A DNA stretch of 64,000 bases, taken from positions 1-64,000 of the forward strand of contig CAJUQV010000015.1 of the NCBI GenBank assembly GCA_910588335.1. The letters run 5' to 3'. The notes under the pieces were generated by a model. That model had not been told where the DNA came from, searched no databases, and was given only the letters and a program-made list of their open reading frames with translations. This DNA is from an uncultured Ruminiclostridium sp. (GTDB lineage: Bacteria > Bacillota > Clostridia > Oscillospirales > Ruminococcaceae). Below, one piece after another: positions 26,537 through 34,303 of the stretch (position 1 is its first letter; each line of letters starts with the position of its first letter). Both the position numbers and the translations under genes were made by a program.

Positions 26537-26779
26537 ATGATCATTGTTATATTGACGGGTCTGGTTATGACTGCGGTAGTGGTGCTCTTAAGCGACAAAA
26601 AGGTTAAAACATTGGAGATAATCGGTTTTATAGTTGGCGTTATAGGATCATCTGCACTGTTGGTGTGCGTTAATATAATATTGGGATATAGACTGACCGA
26701 TTTTTTTGAGGTAATTGGGGCGGTTTTGCTGATTGCGGCTTTAGTTTACGGCAAGGGAATAAAATTACGAAAACGCTGA
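26537..26779 (+). CDS. Small hydrophobic membrane protein, unknown function
   Basis: Protein of 80 residues with three hydrophobic segments (about 2-18, 26-48 and 54-73) and a basic C-terminus (KGIKLRKR), which would face the cytoplasm. GAAGGAAG lies upstream of the ATG. I do not recognise a family. It stands alone. Confidence 0.65.
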   Translation: MIIVILTGLVMTAVVVLLSDKKVKTLEIIGFIVGVIGSSALLVCVNIILGYRLTDFFEVIGAVLLIAALVYGKGIKLRKR

Positions 26780-26959
26780 CTTCAACAGGCAATTTAAAAT
26801 TTGTATGTACTTTAACTGAAACAATATGTCGATAGGTTTTAGACAAAAAACGCAAACGACAACAAAACCGCAATTCAACCCGATTTGAGCTGAACAGCGG
26901 TTTATAAAATATTTGTATTAAGTTTCTGCTTGGTAATTTTTATATCTGCAAAGCAGTTT

Positions 26960-27505
26960 TTACTTGAAATATCTGTTTAAAAGACCGTTAAACGCCTTGC
27001 CGTGTCTTGCCTCGTCCTTAGCCATTTCGTGAACGGTATCGTGAATGGCGTCTAAGCCCAGCGCCTTAGCTTTCTTTGCAATATCCATCTTCCCTGCGGT
27101 AGCACCGTGCTCCGCCGCAAGTCTGAGTTCAAGATTCTTTTTGGTGGAATCGGTAACAACCTCGCCAAGCAACTCGGCAAACTTCGCGGCATGCTCCGCC
27201 TCTTCGTAAGCAATTCTCTTATATGCTTCAGCAACTTCCGGGAAGCCTTCTCTGTCGGCAACTCTCGACATTGCAAGATACATGCCCACTTCGGTGCACT
27301 CACCGGTAAAGTTCATTCTGAGCCCTTCAACGATTTCGGGATCAACGTCCTTTGCAACTCCTACTCTGTGTTCATCGGCAAATACAAGACCTTCCGCGCT
27401 CTGTTCCTGGAATTTGGAGCCGGGAGCACCACACTGAGGGCATTTTTCGGGAGGCTCGTTTCCTTCATGAACATAACCGCAGATAGGGCAAACATACTTT
27501 TTCAT
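26960..27505 (-). CDS. Rubrerythrin with N-terminal rubredoxin domain (reverse type)
   Basis: Protein of 181 residues that reduces peroxide with electrons from a rubredoxin-type centre, protecting anaerobes from oxidative stress. Cys6, Cys9, Cys22 and Cys25 form the rubredoxin iron site at the N-terminus. The ferritin-like diiron domain follows, with the ligand-bearing segments GECTEVGMYLAMSR, YEEAEHAAKF, RLAAEHG and AKDEARHGKAF. Domain order is the opposite of classical rubrerythrin and matches clostridial reverse rubrerythrins. AAAGGAG precedes the ATG. The gene has a perfect promoter with a Fur/PerR-like palindrome at the transcript start. Confidence 0.95.
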   Translation of the reverse strand: MKKYVCPICGYVHEGNEPPEKCPQCGAPGSKFQEQSAEGLVFADEHRVGVAKDVDPEIVEGLRMNFTGECTEVGMYLAMSRVADREGFPEVAEAYKRIAYEEAEHAAKFAELLGEVVTDSTKKNLELRLAAEHGATAGKMDIAKKAKALGLDAIHDTVHEMAKDEARHGKAFNGLLNRYFK

Positions 27506-27541
27506 AGCTTTTGATCTCCTTTTTCTTTATTTTTTTCAGCG

Positions 27542-27564
27542 AAAACAGTAATCATTACTGTTTT
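27542..27564 (-). promoter_or_regulatory. Fur/PerR-like operator upstream of rubrerythrin
   Basis: A perfect 23-bp palindrome, AAAACAGTAAT-G-ATTACTGTTTT on the minus strand, with the 7-1-7 form and TAATnATTA centre typical of Fur-family boxes. It lies just downstream of the -10 box. A peroxide-sensing PerR is the natural candidate, by inference. Confidence 0.6.
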
Positions 27565-27569
27565 ACTAC

Positions 27570-27598
27570 ATTATAACAATCGCGGAGTGAATTGTCAA
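27570..27598 (-). promoter_or_regulatory. Sigma-A promoter of rubrerythrin
   Basis: Minus-strand TTGACA (27598-27593) and TATAAT (27575-27570) with a 17-bp spacer. Confidence 0.85.
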
Positions 27599-27619
27599 GT
27601 AAAATTTGTAAAAATCGCG

Positions 27620-28519
27620 TTACGGTAATATCCCCGTCAAATCGAAATCCGGAGTCATTTCTCCACAGGCCGATTCCTTTTCCTGAGCGAACCCGTCAAA
27701 CCCCAATCTTTCGCATTCGTTCAGTACCTTATTGTACTCGAAGGTGGTGAGTTTCCTGTTTAATTCCGGGAACCCGGCGATTTTTGCACATGGATAATAT
27801 TGCCGCATAACGCTGATAAGAACCCGTCCGCTTAAATTTTTCAGCTTGTTAAACAGCAGTATGCTGTCTTTGTAACAGCCCGGGAGCACCAGATGTCGTA
27901 TTATTACCCCCTTTTTCATAAGGCCGTTTTCCATAACATACCTGCCTGTTTGTCTCACCATCTCTTCAACCGCCGAATAAGCCGCGTCAAAATAACCGAC
28001 GGCTTTTGAATATCTTACCGCAAGCTCTTCGGAGCAGTACTTCACATCGGGAAGGTAAATATCCGCCAGCCCGTCCAGCATTTTTACGGTTTCCACACTT
28101 TCATAACCGCCGCAGTTAAATACGACGGGAATAATAAGCCTGTACTTTACCGTTTCAAGCGCCTTTATAATTTGCTTTACATAATGTGTGGCGGTGACGA
28201 GATTTATATTTTCCGCGCCCTTTTCCTGTAATTCCAGAAAAATCTCTGAGAGACGATCCACGGAAATTTCCTTTCCATATCCTAAATGGCTGATTTTATA
28301 ATTCTGACAGAAAACGCAGCGCATATTGCAGCCCGTAAAGAATACAGCTCCGCTTCCGTTTTTTCCGGATATTGGCGGCTCTTCCCCAAAATGGAGCATA
28401 GCCGCCGCGGCTTTTACGGTTTCCGCAGCGCCGCAAAAGCCCGTCTCCCTGCTTCTGTCCACATTACAGCGGCGGGGGCACAGATTACATTTTTTGTTTT
28501 CCGCGTCTTTTTTATTCAT
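27620..28519 (-). CDS. Radical SAM protein, PflA-like (COG1313 type)
   Basis: Protein of 299 residues. The radical SAM cluster motif is Cys64, Cys68, Cys71 in TGCNMRCVFCQN. Before it, Cys11, Cys14, Cys18 and Cys29 (CNLCPRRCNV) suggest an additional metal cluster. GGYES and LPDVKYCSEELA are typical of the group annotated as pyruvate formate-lyase activating-enzyme-like, COG1313, whose targets are mostly unknown. It follows an unknown gene with six bases between them, so they form an operon. The real target cannot be read here; no glycyl radical enzyme is nearby. Confidence 0.88.
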   Translation of the reverse strand: MNKKDAENKKCNLCPRRCNVDRSRETGFCGAAETVKAAAAMLHFGEEPPISGKNGSGAVFFTGCNMRCVFCQNYKISHLGYGKEISVDRLSEIFLELQEKGAENINLVTATHYVKQIIKALETVKYRLIIPVVFNCGGYESVETVKMLDGLADIYLPDVKYCSEELAVRYSKAVGYFDAAYSAVEEMVRQTGRYVMENGLMKKGVIIRHLVLPGCYKDSILLFNKLKNLSGRVLISVMRQYYPCAKIAGFPELNRKLTTFEYNKVLNECERLGFDGFAQEKESACGEMTPDFDLTGILP

Positions 28520-28525
28520 TACCCT

Positions 28526-29677
28526 TTATTTTTCCCCCAAAGCCCTTATTTTGCGGATTTTTTTGCTAACCGCCTCCGCCTTTTTGCGGCTTCCCGCTGC
28601 GGTTATATTTGTCTTTCCCGCTGCCGCTAAGGCCATCATTTCCTCGCACAGCTTCGCCGGATATTTGTAATCGGACAGCAGCCGCGCTCGCTCTATTATA
28701 TCCTCCTTCCCTTTTGTTAGCGCGGGTGAAGGGGAAACGGCGTCAAGGGCTTTCCGATAAGCGTTTCCCATATCGGAAACCGCATTGTAAAAAACATAAT
28801 TTTCAGCTAATACAAGCAGGTTTTTTGTATCCGCTTCGGGCAGCGGCAATTCAAACAGCGCTTGTCCCATTTTTTTGATAATATATGCTCTCTCCTCATC
28901 GCCGGCCGTTTCCGATTTGCGTGAAAGCTCCGAAGCAGCCTGATGCTTTACGTCGTCCTTTCCCCTTATATCGGGAGCGGAAAAGCTGAACACCTCGTCC
29001 ACGGTATATATGTCACGGATTGACAGACCGTGAAATGCTATCGTATAAAGCGCCGCAAAAGCGCTGAGATCACCCTTTTCCGTAATTCCGAAGCTTGAAA
29101 TGGGTTTTACGGAAACATTTTTGAAAAACGTTTCTTCATTAAATCGGGTGACGAAAGCCAATTCATTTCGGGAAAGCTTCATGACCGCCGCCCCTACTTT
29201 TACGGCCAGTTCATTCCGTTTTTTCTTCAGGATAAAGGAAAAAACAGGGCCGAACTTTACGGGGGCGGCGGTTTTCCCGTTTCTGTTTGAAAAATACTTT
29301 ATTTCCATCGGTGGGAGTATGGTATACACCGAACCGAAGCTTTTTTGCTCCTCCTCTTGAAGCGGGAAAAAGAAAAGCCGCTTTCCCTTGTTAAGCTCCC
29401 GTATAAGTACGCAGCTCATAAGCCCTTTCAGCCGAGACTCCGAAGCGTCCGGGTACTCCCGTCGGCAGGTATCGGCGATAGAGGACTTAGAAGAAAAGAC
29501 GGATTCGTAAACGGAAAGCTTTATTTTTCCGTAGGTTCTGTCATTTTTTTTGAGCATTGTCTTTACCGCGAAGGATGCGGCGCCGATTATCCGGTCTGAG
29601 TCCTCTCTTTTCAAGGGAGAATCGCAGTGCTCAAAAATCGGGTCATAAGGGAGGAAAAGCGGTTCTTGTAAAAGCAT
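28526..29677 (-). CDS. Unknown protein, operon partner of the radical SAM gene
   Basis: Protein of 383 residues that I do not recognise. No signal peptide or membrane segment. The N-terminal half is mixed alpha/beta with basic patches (LKKNDRTYGKIKLSVYE), and the C-terminal half is mostly helical and charged, ending in a Lys/Arg-rich tail. The start at 29677 has AAAGGG eight bases upstream; an in-frame ATG at 29740 lacks one. The stop is six bases before the radical SAM start, so a functional link, for example as substrate or partner, is possible. Confidence 0.7.
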   Translation of the reverse strand: MLLQEPLFLPYDPIFEHCDSPLKREDSDRIIGAASFAVKTMLKKNDRTYGKIKLSVYESVFSSKSSIADTCRREYPDASESRLKGLMSCVLIRELNKGKRLFFFPLQEEEQKSFGSVYTILPPMEIKYFSNRNGKTAAPVKFGPVFSFILKKKRNELAVKVGAAVMKLSRNELAFVTRFNEETFFKNVSVKPISSFGITEKGDLSAFAALYTIAFHGLSIRDIYTVDEVFSFSAPDIRGKDDVKHQAASELSRKSETAGDEERAYIIKKMGQALFELPLPEADTKNLLVLAENYVFYNAVSDMGNAYRKALDAVSPSPALTKGKEDIIERARLLSDYKYPAKLCEEMMALAAAGKTNITAAGSRKKAEAVSKKIRKIRALGEK

Positions 29678-29791
29678 CTTATTGTCCCTTTCGATTATAT
29701 GAAAAAATTGTATGAGCAGCCGTTTTATTAATATAAACACGTTTTTCTCTCATTATTATATTATAATTTTCTCCCGTTTTCAAGCAAAATA

Positions 29792-29820
29792 TTGAAATAT
29801 TATAGGAAATATGATATAAT
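29792..29820 (+). promoter_or_regulatory. Sigma-A promoter of metA
   Basis: TTGAAA (29792-29797), 17-bp spacer, TATAAT (29815-29820). The leader is short (about 25 nt), so no riboswitch precedes this methionine gene. Confidence 0.75.
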
Positions 29821-29848
29821 TTTAAAAAAAGAAAAGGAATAATTTAAA

Positions 29849-30772
29849 ATGCCCATAAGAATACCAAACGGACTTCCCGCTTTTAAAACACTTCTTCGGG
29901 AAAATATATTCGTAATGCAAAGCGACCGCGCTTCGGGTCAGGATATAAGACCCCTTAAAATAGGAATAGTCAATTTGATGCCTACGAAAATCGAAACGGA
30001 AACTCAGCTTTTAAGGCTCCTCAGCAACACGCCGCTTCAGGTGGATATTACTTTGATTTATACCGAAACGCATTTGCCGAAAAACACAACGTGGGAACAT
30101 TTACAAAATTTTTATACCACCTTTGACAAGGTAAGGGAACAGTATTTTGACGGAATTTTTATAACGGGAGCTCCCGTTGAAAAGCTGGAGTTTGAGGAGG
30201 TCAACTACTGGACAGAGCTTTGCCACATTATGGAATGGAGCAAGAGCCACGCCTTTTGTACCGTACATATTTGCTGGGGGGCGTTTGCGGGGCTGTACTA
30301 TCACTACGGAATAAATAAAAAGCCGCTGCCGAAAAAGCTTTTCGGGGTATTTCCACATAAGGTGGAGGTTGTAAATCATCCTTTGCTGAAGGGATTTGAC
30401 GACGTATTTTTTGTACCTCATTCGCGCCATACCGAGATAGACACTGCGGATATAGAGCTGTGTCCCGCGCTTACGGTACTTGCCTCCTCTGACGAGGCGG
30501 GAGCGTACATAATTGCCGACAGTTCCAATCGGCAGATTTTTATAACGGGACACGCGGAATACGATTGTGACACGTTGAAAAACGAGTATTTAAGGGACAG
30601 GGAAAAGGGGCTTGAAATAGAAGTGCCGAAAAATTATTTTCCTCATGACGATCCCTCGCTTACTCCGCTTATAACATGGAAGGGTCATGCAAGCCTTATG
30701 TATAGCAACTGGCTTAACTTCTGCGTATATCAGGAAACACCCTTTGACCTTAACGATCTTACTTCGTTTTAG
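29849..30772 (+). CDS. metA: Homoserine O-acetyltransferase (MetA family)
   Basis: Enzyme of methionine synthesis, activating homoserine by acylation; 307 residues. The catalytic Cys142 lies in HICWGAFAGLYYHYG, and His235 and Glu237 in TGHAEYD complete the family active site. Residue 111 is Glu (TGAPVEKLEFEEV). In characterised MetA proteins Glu at this position goes with acetyl-CoA and Gly with succinyl-CoA, so acetyl-CoA is the predicted donor despite the usual succinyltransferase label. The residue after CWGA is Phe where Gln is common. Single gene with its own promoter. Confidence 0.95.
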   Translation: MPIRIPNGLPAFKTLLRENIFVMQSDRASGQDIRPLKIGIVNLMPTKIETETQLLRLLSNTPLQVDITLIYTETHLPKNTTWEHLQNFYTTFDKVREQYFDGIFITGAPVEKLEFEEVNYWTELCHIMEWSKSHAFCTVHICWGAFAGLYYHYGINKKPLPKKLFGVFPHKVEVVNHPLLKGFDDVFFVPHSRHTEIDTADIELCPALTVLASSDEAGAYIIADSSNRQIFITGHAEYDCDTLKNEYLRDREKGLEIEVPKNYFPHDDPSLTPLITWKGHASLMYSNWLNFCVYQETPFDLNDLTSF

Positions 30773-30786
30773 CTTTTATGGGGCTT

Positions 30787-30878
30787 ATACCAATCTTTAA
30801 TCAAGTTGTAGACATGTGCCCTAAGAACTAATCTTTGATACTCCACATTATTTGTCTATAATCTGATCAAAGATTATA
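30787..30878. repeat. Family A element, rearranged (copy A8)
   Basis: ATACCAATCTTTAATCAAG on the left, a fragment of core-like sequence (GTGCCCTAAGAAC), then the AATCTTTGAT...ATCAAAGATT hairpin with TATTTGTCTATA in its loop. It directly abuts the family E element. Confidence 0.65.
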
Positions 30879-31053
30879 GCAATCCAAAAAAAGTTTAAAC
30901 AAAATTACAACAGTGCAAAAAACACAAGCTTTGGGGGCGTTGCCCCCGTCCTTTGGACTCCCCTACTTCCCTTTCGGAGCCCGAAAGGGAAGCGGAAAGG
31001 ACAATTAGTCGCTTCGCTCCTATTTGTTTATCTTGTTGTTGGGTTGCTATAGT
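30875..31053. mobile_element. Family E MITE-like element (copy E1)
   Basis: About 178 bp, nearly identical to the element at 32.5 kb. Ends TATAGCAATC and TTGCTATA (imperfect terminal inverted repeat); interior has two strong hairpins (GGGGGCGTTGCCCCC, and CTTTCGG with CCGAAAG) and no reading frame shared between copies. The remainder of the gap to 31304 shows a small hairpin CAACCTTTGGTTG at about 31173 and nothing else. Confidence 0.8.
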
Positions 31054-31304
31054 ATTAATTCCTCCCCTCCGCCAATAGGCTTAATATATGCTTATTCGGA
31101 AAATGCAAAGCGGGAAAATCCGGTCTTGTAAATGAACATCCTTCGCTCAAAAGTCTCTGACTCAACCTTTGGTTGAGCTGTTTTTCTACCTGTGGTTGTG
31201 GAATAAAGGCGTTTTCAACCTATGTTCCCTTCAAAAAAACTATAAAATATCTTAAAATATGGTTATAATATTTTTTACTGTTTTGTCGAAAGGAATTAAA
31301 GAAT

Positions 31305-31808
31305 ATGTCAAAAACAACTTTAGGGCAGAAAATCGGAAGCTTACGGCGTGAAAAGGAATGGACTCAGGAGGAGCTTGCGGAAAAGCTGGGCGTTTCGGCG
31401 CAGGCTGTTTCAAAGTGGGAAAACGACGTTTCCTGCCCGGATATTATGCTTTTGCCGGAAATATCAAAGCTGTTCGGAGTTACCGTGGACGCTTTGCTGG
31501 GCTGTGAGCCGCAAATGCCCGTTCAGTTGATACCCAAAGAGGAGAGAAAAAAGATTGACAGCCTCATGTTAAGAATAATTGTTAATTCGAGTGACGGCGA
31601 CAAGGTCAGGATAAATCTCCCCATGACTTTAATAAAAACGGGAATAGAACTTGGTTTTAATATGTCTCAGGTATCGGGCAGCAGCGCTCTTGACGGTATT
31701 GACCTTAACCAGATTATGTCCATGGTCGAAAACGGTCTTATAGGGAAGCTTGTAGAAGTGGAGAGCAACGATGGAGATAACGTGGAAATAGTTGTGGAGG
31801 AGGTATAA
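31305..31808 (+). CDS. XRE-family transcriptional regulator with C-terminal SHOCT-like domain
   Basis: Regulator of 167 residues. The N-terminal helix-turn-helix (about 7-60) reads LGQKIGSLRREKEWTQEELA and LGVSAQAVSKWENDVSCPD, the standard Cro/CI type. The C-terminal part (about 80-167) is beta-rich and ends in acidic residues; the stretch VRINLPMTLIKTGIELG and the DGIDLNQIMSMVENG segment resemble SHOCT-like/DUF2089-type domains. The next gene encodes a stand-alone protein of related composition, suggesting a regulator and partner unit. The target is unknown. Confidence 0.85.
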   Translation: MSKTTLGQKIGSLRREKEWTQEELAEKLGVSAQAVSKWENDVSCPDIMLLPEISKLFGVTVDALLGCEPQMPVQLIPKEERKKIDSLMLRIIVNSSDGDKVRINLPMTLIKTGIELGFNMSQVSGSSALDGIDLNQIMSMVENGLIGKLVEVESNDGDNVEIVVEEV

Positions 31809-31809
31809 T

Positions 31810-32068
31810 AATCCCTTTTAAAACTGTGGGATTGGTGTTTTGGGCGCCATTTCATTTTAAGAACATGTTCGCATAGGATATGCGCATGTCTTTTCTGCGA
31901 ATTTTCCCGATGACTGCGTCAAAATTTCTTGACGGGTTTATAGCGTAATGCTTATCTGCTAAATTTTTCCTTGTTACCCGAAAAATTATGCTCGCAAATC
32001 AGCGCACTTTTCTGATGAGAACAAGTTCTAAACTGTGGGTATTACGTAATTTTAAAATGGAATTGGAA
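31810..32068. repeat. Family A element (copy A9) interrupted by family C
   Basis: Starts AATCCCTTTTAAAACTGTGGGATTGGTG, core variant TTTTGGGCGCCAT, then a stem split at 31858-32030 by the family C element. The right arm AATTTTAAAATGGAATTGG resumes after it. Confidence 0.72.
31860..32028. mobile_element. Family C MITE-like element (copy C1) nested in A9
   Basis: About 169 bp with imperfect ends AGAACATGTTC and GAACAAGTTC, flanked by TA on each side. Removing it with one TA restores TTTTAAACTGTGGG, the sequence seen uninterrupted in copy A4. The interior (TGCGCATGTCTTTTCTGCG, then ATGACTGCGTC) is related to copies at 37.1, 37.9 and 63.0 kb. Confidence 0.72.
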
Positions 32069-32108
32069 TAAACCGAAAATTTCCCCAAAACATTCGGAAT
32101 AAAAGATA

Positions 32109-32378
32109 ATGAAAATAATTGTTAAAGATTCCGATATGAATTTAAAGATTATATTGCCGAGCAGACTTGTTTTAAACAGCCTGACGGCTTATTTGGCACC
32201 GCATTTCATAAATCGGAAAACGGGAGCCGAAAAAAACGGTTCCGTATCTGAAATCACGGGCAAACAGCTCCGCTTGATTTTTCGGGAAATAAACCGTTAC
32301 AGAAGGAAACACAGAGATTGGTTTTTGTTAGAAGCTGAAAGCGGCAGTTCGGGGGAAAAGGTGATGATAAAGCTTTAG
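32109..32378 (+). CDS. Small SHOCT-like domain protein
   Basis: Protein of 89 residues resembling the stand-alone SHOCT-like proteins found beside regulators in Firmicutes: a beta-rich start (MKIIVKDSDMNLKIILPSR), a central TGKQLRLIFREINRYRRKH helix and an ending GEKVMIKL. The ribosome site is weak. It lies after the XRE regulator with the interrupted repeat A9/C1 between them. It may modulate that regulator or form a membrane-proximal partner, which is inference from pairing only. Confidence 0.6.
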   Translation: MKIIVKDSDMNLKIILPSRLVLNSLTAYLAPHFINRKTGAEKNGSVSEITGKQLRLIFREINRYRRKHRDWFLLEAESGSSGEKVMIKL

Positions 32379-32499
32379 CGATACTTTGATTGAAACGTTC
32401 TTATGTGGTCTTGATTTTGATTTTTTTATGGATTTTTGGCGATTAAGCGGTTATCGGGTTAATTGCATTTTCTGAACACATTTTAAAAATTACACAAGC

Positions 32500-32677
32500 T
32501 ATAGCAATCAAAAAAAGTTTAAACAAAATTACAATAGTGCAAAAAACACACAAGCATTGGTGGCGTTGCCCTTGTCCTTTGGACTCCCCTACTTCCCTTT
32601 CGGAGTCCGAAAGGGAAGCGGAAAGGACAATTAGTCGCTTCGCTCCTGTTTGTTTATCTTTTTGTTTGATTGCTATA
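32500..32677. mobile_element. Family E MITE-like element (copy E2)
   Basis: Second copy of the element at 30.9 kb, about 178 bp, with ends TATAGCAATCAAAA and TTTGATTGCTATA. An apparent 80-codon frame across it is not coding. The flanks (32379-32499 and 32678-32790) contain nothing I recognise. Confidence 0.82.
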
Positions 32678-32792
32678 ATATTCAAACTTGTGTGATTTTT
32701 TATTTTATAAATTAGTTAGTGATTTACTGATTTGTCAACACTAAAACAGTAGTATCTTTTCATTTGGACGGCAATATTTTCAAAAAATTATA

Positions 32793-32907
32793 CTAATAAC
32801 CATTTTGACACAGGATAAAATCATAGTCAAAATGGTTATTACACCCGAAGCACTTGTTAACCAATTAAAAACCGTTTTTTCCATTTTTTAATTGGTTAAC
32901 AGTATTA
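32793..32907. repeat. Family A element, long-stem variant (copy A10)
   Basis: Stem 1 is AACCATTTTGAC with GTCAAAATGGTT; the reversed core reads ATTACACCCGAAGCAC; stem 2 is TTAACCAATTAAAAA with its complement. Nearly identical to the copy at 34.89 kb. Its right hairpin contains the last codons and stop of the phosphatase gene. Confidence 0.85.
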
Positions 32908-33344
32908 AACAGCCCCTTGCACCCCTCAACAACATCCTCATACGTCTCGTCAAAATTCCCCGTATACCACGGGTCGGCTATATCCTGACCCTTTCTTTTG
33001 GTAAAATCAAGAAGCTTGTATACCTTATTGTCTTTGTCATCTCCGATAATGCGCCTTAAATTACGGATATTATTACCATCCATTACAATAAGGAAATCGT
33101 ATTCGGAATAATCTTTTTTTGTAACCTGACGAGCCGCGCGGGGTGAAAAAGGAATTTTCATTTGTATAAGCTTGCGTCTGGTACCCGTATGTATGTCGTT
33201 TCCAAGCTCCTCGGTGCTTGTGGCGGCGGAAGATACAAATATCTCGGCTGAAAGACCGTAATCGGAAACAATTTTTTTCATCACAAATTCCGCCATCGGG
33301 GAACGGCATATGTTGCCGTGGCATATAAAAAGTATTCCTGTCAT
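32865..33344 (-). CDS. Low molecular weight protein-tyrosine phosphatase
   Basis: Enzyme of 159 residues in the arsenate-reductase-like LMW-PTP family. The P-loop CHGNICRS (Cys8 and Arg14) and the general-acid segment DPWYTGNFDETYEDV are complete, so it should be active. Such enzymes dephosphorylate tyrosine kinases of exopolysaccharide systems or arginine-phosphorylated proteins (YwlE type). The start at 33344 follows AGAAAGG. The last ten residues, NQLKNGKNGF, are encoded by the hairpin of a family A repeat, so insertion replaced the original 3' end. The catalytic core is unaffected. Confidence 0.93.
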   Translation of the reverse strand: MTGILFICHGNICRSPMAEFVMKKIVSDYGLSAEIFVSSAATSTEELGNDIHTGTRRKLIQMKIPFSPRAARQVTKKDYSEYDFLIVMDGNNIRNLRRIIGDDKDNKVYKLLDFTKRKGQDIADPWYTGNFDETYEDVVEGCKGLFNTVNQLKNGKNGF

Positions 33345-33369
33345 AATTACAGCCCGCCTTTCTTTTTTT

Positions 33370-33544
33370 AGGCAATACCGCACAAAGATTGTCGTGCAGA
33401 CGCGCAGTCTTCTTTTTCGTCAGATTGGCTATAACGACGCAGGAATACTGAAGTATTTCAAGGAGTTTTGGGCAAAAATGACGGAAAAGATGCAAGCGTA
33501 TGCGCGGCAAAGCGCACATCGCGGTCTTTGTACGGTGTTGTCTT
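33370..33544. mobile_element. Family B MITE-like element (copy B3)
   Basis: About 175 bp, ends AGGCAATACCGCACAA and TTTGTACGGTGTTGTCT, flanked by TA on the left and TA at the right. Interior CAGGAATACTGAAGTATTTC and GGAGTTTTGGGCAAAAATG matches B2 in reverse complement. It lies upstream of the phosphatase gene. Confidence 0.82.
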
Positions 33545-33691
33545 AATTCAAGATAAAGTATACCATATTCAAAAAGCAATATCAATATATCCGAGAAAAT
33601 TTATCGGCGGTAATTTCCGAAAAAATAAGCATATCCCGTTTTTGTAAGTCATAAATATATATTTATAAGAACTTAAGCGGGGTGTTTTTCC

Positions 33692-34303
33692 ATGATGAAA
33701 TATATTTTCGGCGGGCTGGTGTTCCTGTCGGTGGTTATAGGCTTTTTAAGGGGAGACGCGGGAACTGTCAGCAACGCGCTCATATCCTCCTGCTCCGACG
33801 CGGTAACGCTTTGTATCAGTCTATGCGGTATAATCTGCCTTTGGAGCGGAATAATGCGTGTGGCGCAAAGTTCGGGTCTTACGGAAGTCGTAGCAAAAGG
33901 TCTCGGTCCCGTTCTTAAACGACTTTTTAAGGGAATCTCACAAAAGGGGGAGGCGATGCAGTACATAGTCCTTAATATAACCGCGAATCTTCTCGGACTG
34001 GGCAACGCTTCCACTCCCTTTGGAATAGCCGCCGTAAAGGCTCTTGAAAAAGAAGAAAAGACTGAGGAAAACGCCAGCGACAATATGATACTTTTTGTGG
34101 TGCTTAATACCGCCAGCTTACAGCTTATCCCCACCACAGCCGCCGCCTTAAGACTTAATCACGGTTCCGCCGCTCCAATGGAGATACTCCCCGCCGTTTG
34201 GGCGGTATCGGTTATCAACGTGACTCTTACCGTGCTTGGGGCGAAACTTATGGGAAAGCTTTGCCGCAAAAGACCGGAGAAATGGGAGGCGGCTAAAAAG
34301 TGA
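33692..34303 (+). CDS. spmA: Spore maturation protein A
   Basis: Membrane protein of 203 residues of the SpmA/nucleoside-recognition group. GLGNASTPFGIAAVKALE and NTASLQLIPTTAAALRL are family hallmarks. SpmA and SpmB are needed for spore core dehydration in Bacillus and Clostridium. The stop overlaps the spmB start (GTGA), the conserved arrangement. Confidence 0.93.
   Translation: MMKYIFGGLVFLSVVIGFLRGDAGTVSNALISSCSDAVTLCISLCGIICLWSGIMRVAQSSGLTEVVAKGLGPVLKRLFKGISQKGEAMQYIVLNITANLLGLGNASTPFGIAAVKALEKEEKTEENASDNMILFVVLNTASLQLIPTTAAALRLNHGSAAPMEILPAVWAVSVINVTLTVLGAKLMGKLCRKRPEKWEAAKK

Noticed and set aside
29849..30772. Homoserine O-succinyltransferase
   Set aside because: Glu at position 111 goes with acetyl-CoA in characterised MetA enzymes.
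32443..32685. 80-codon minus frame
   Set aside because: It covers family E element E2; the frame is not kept in E1.
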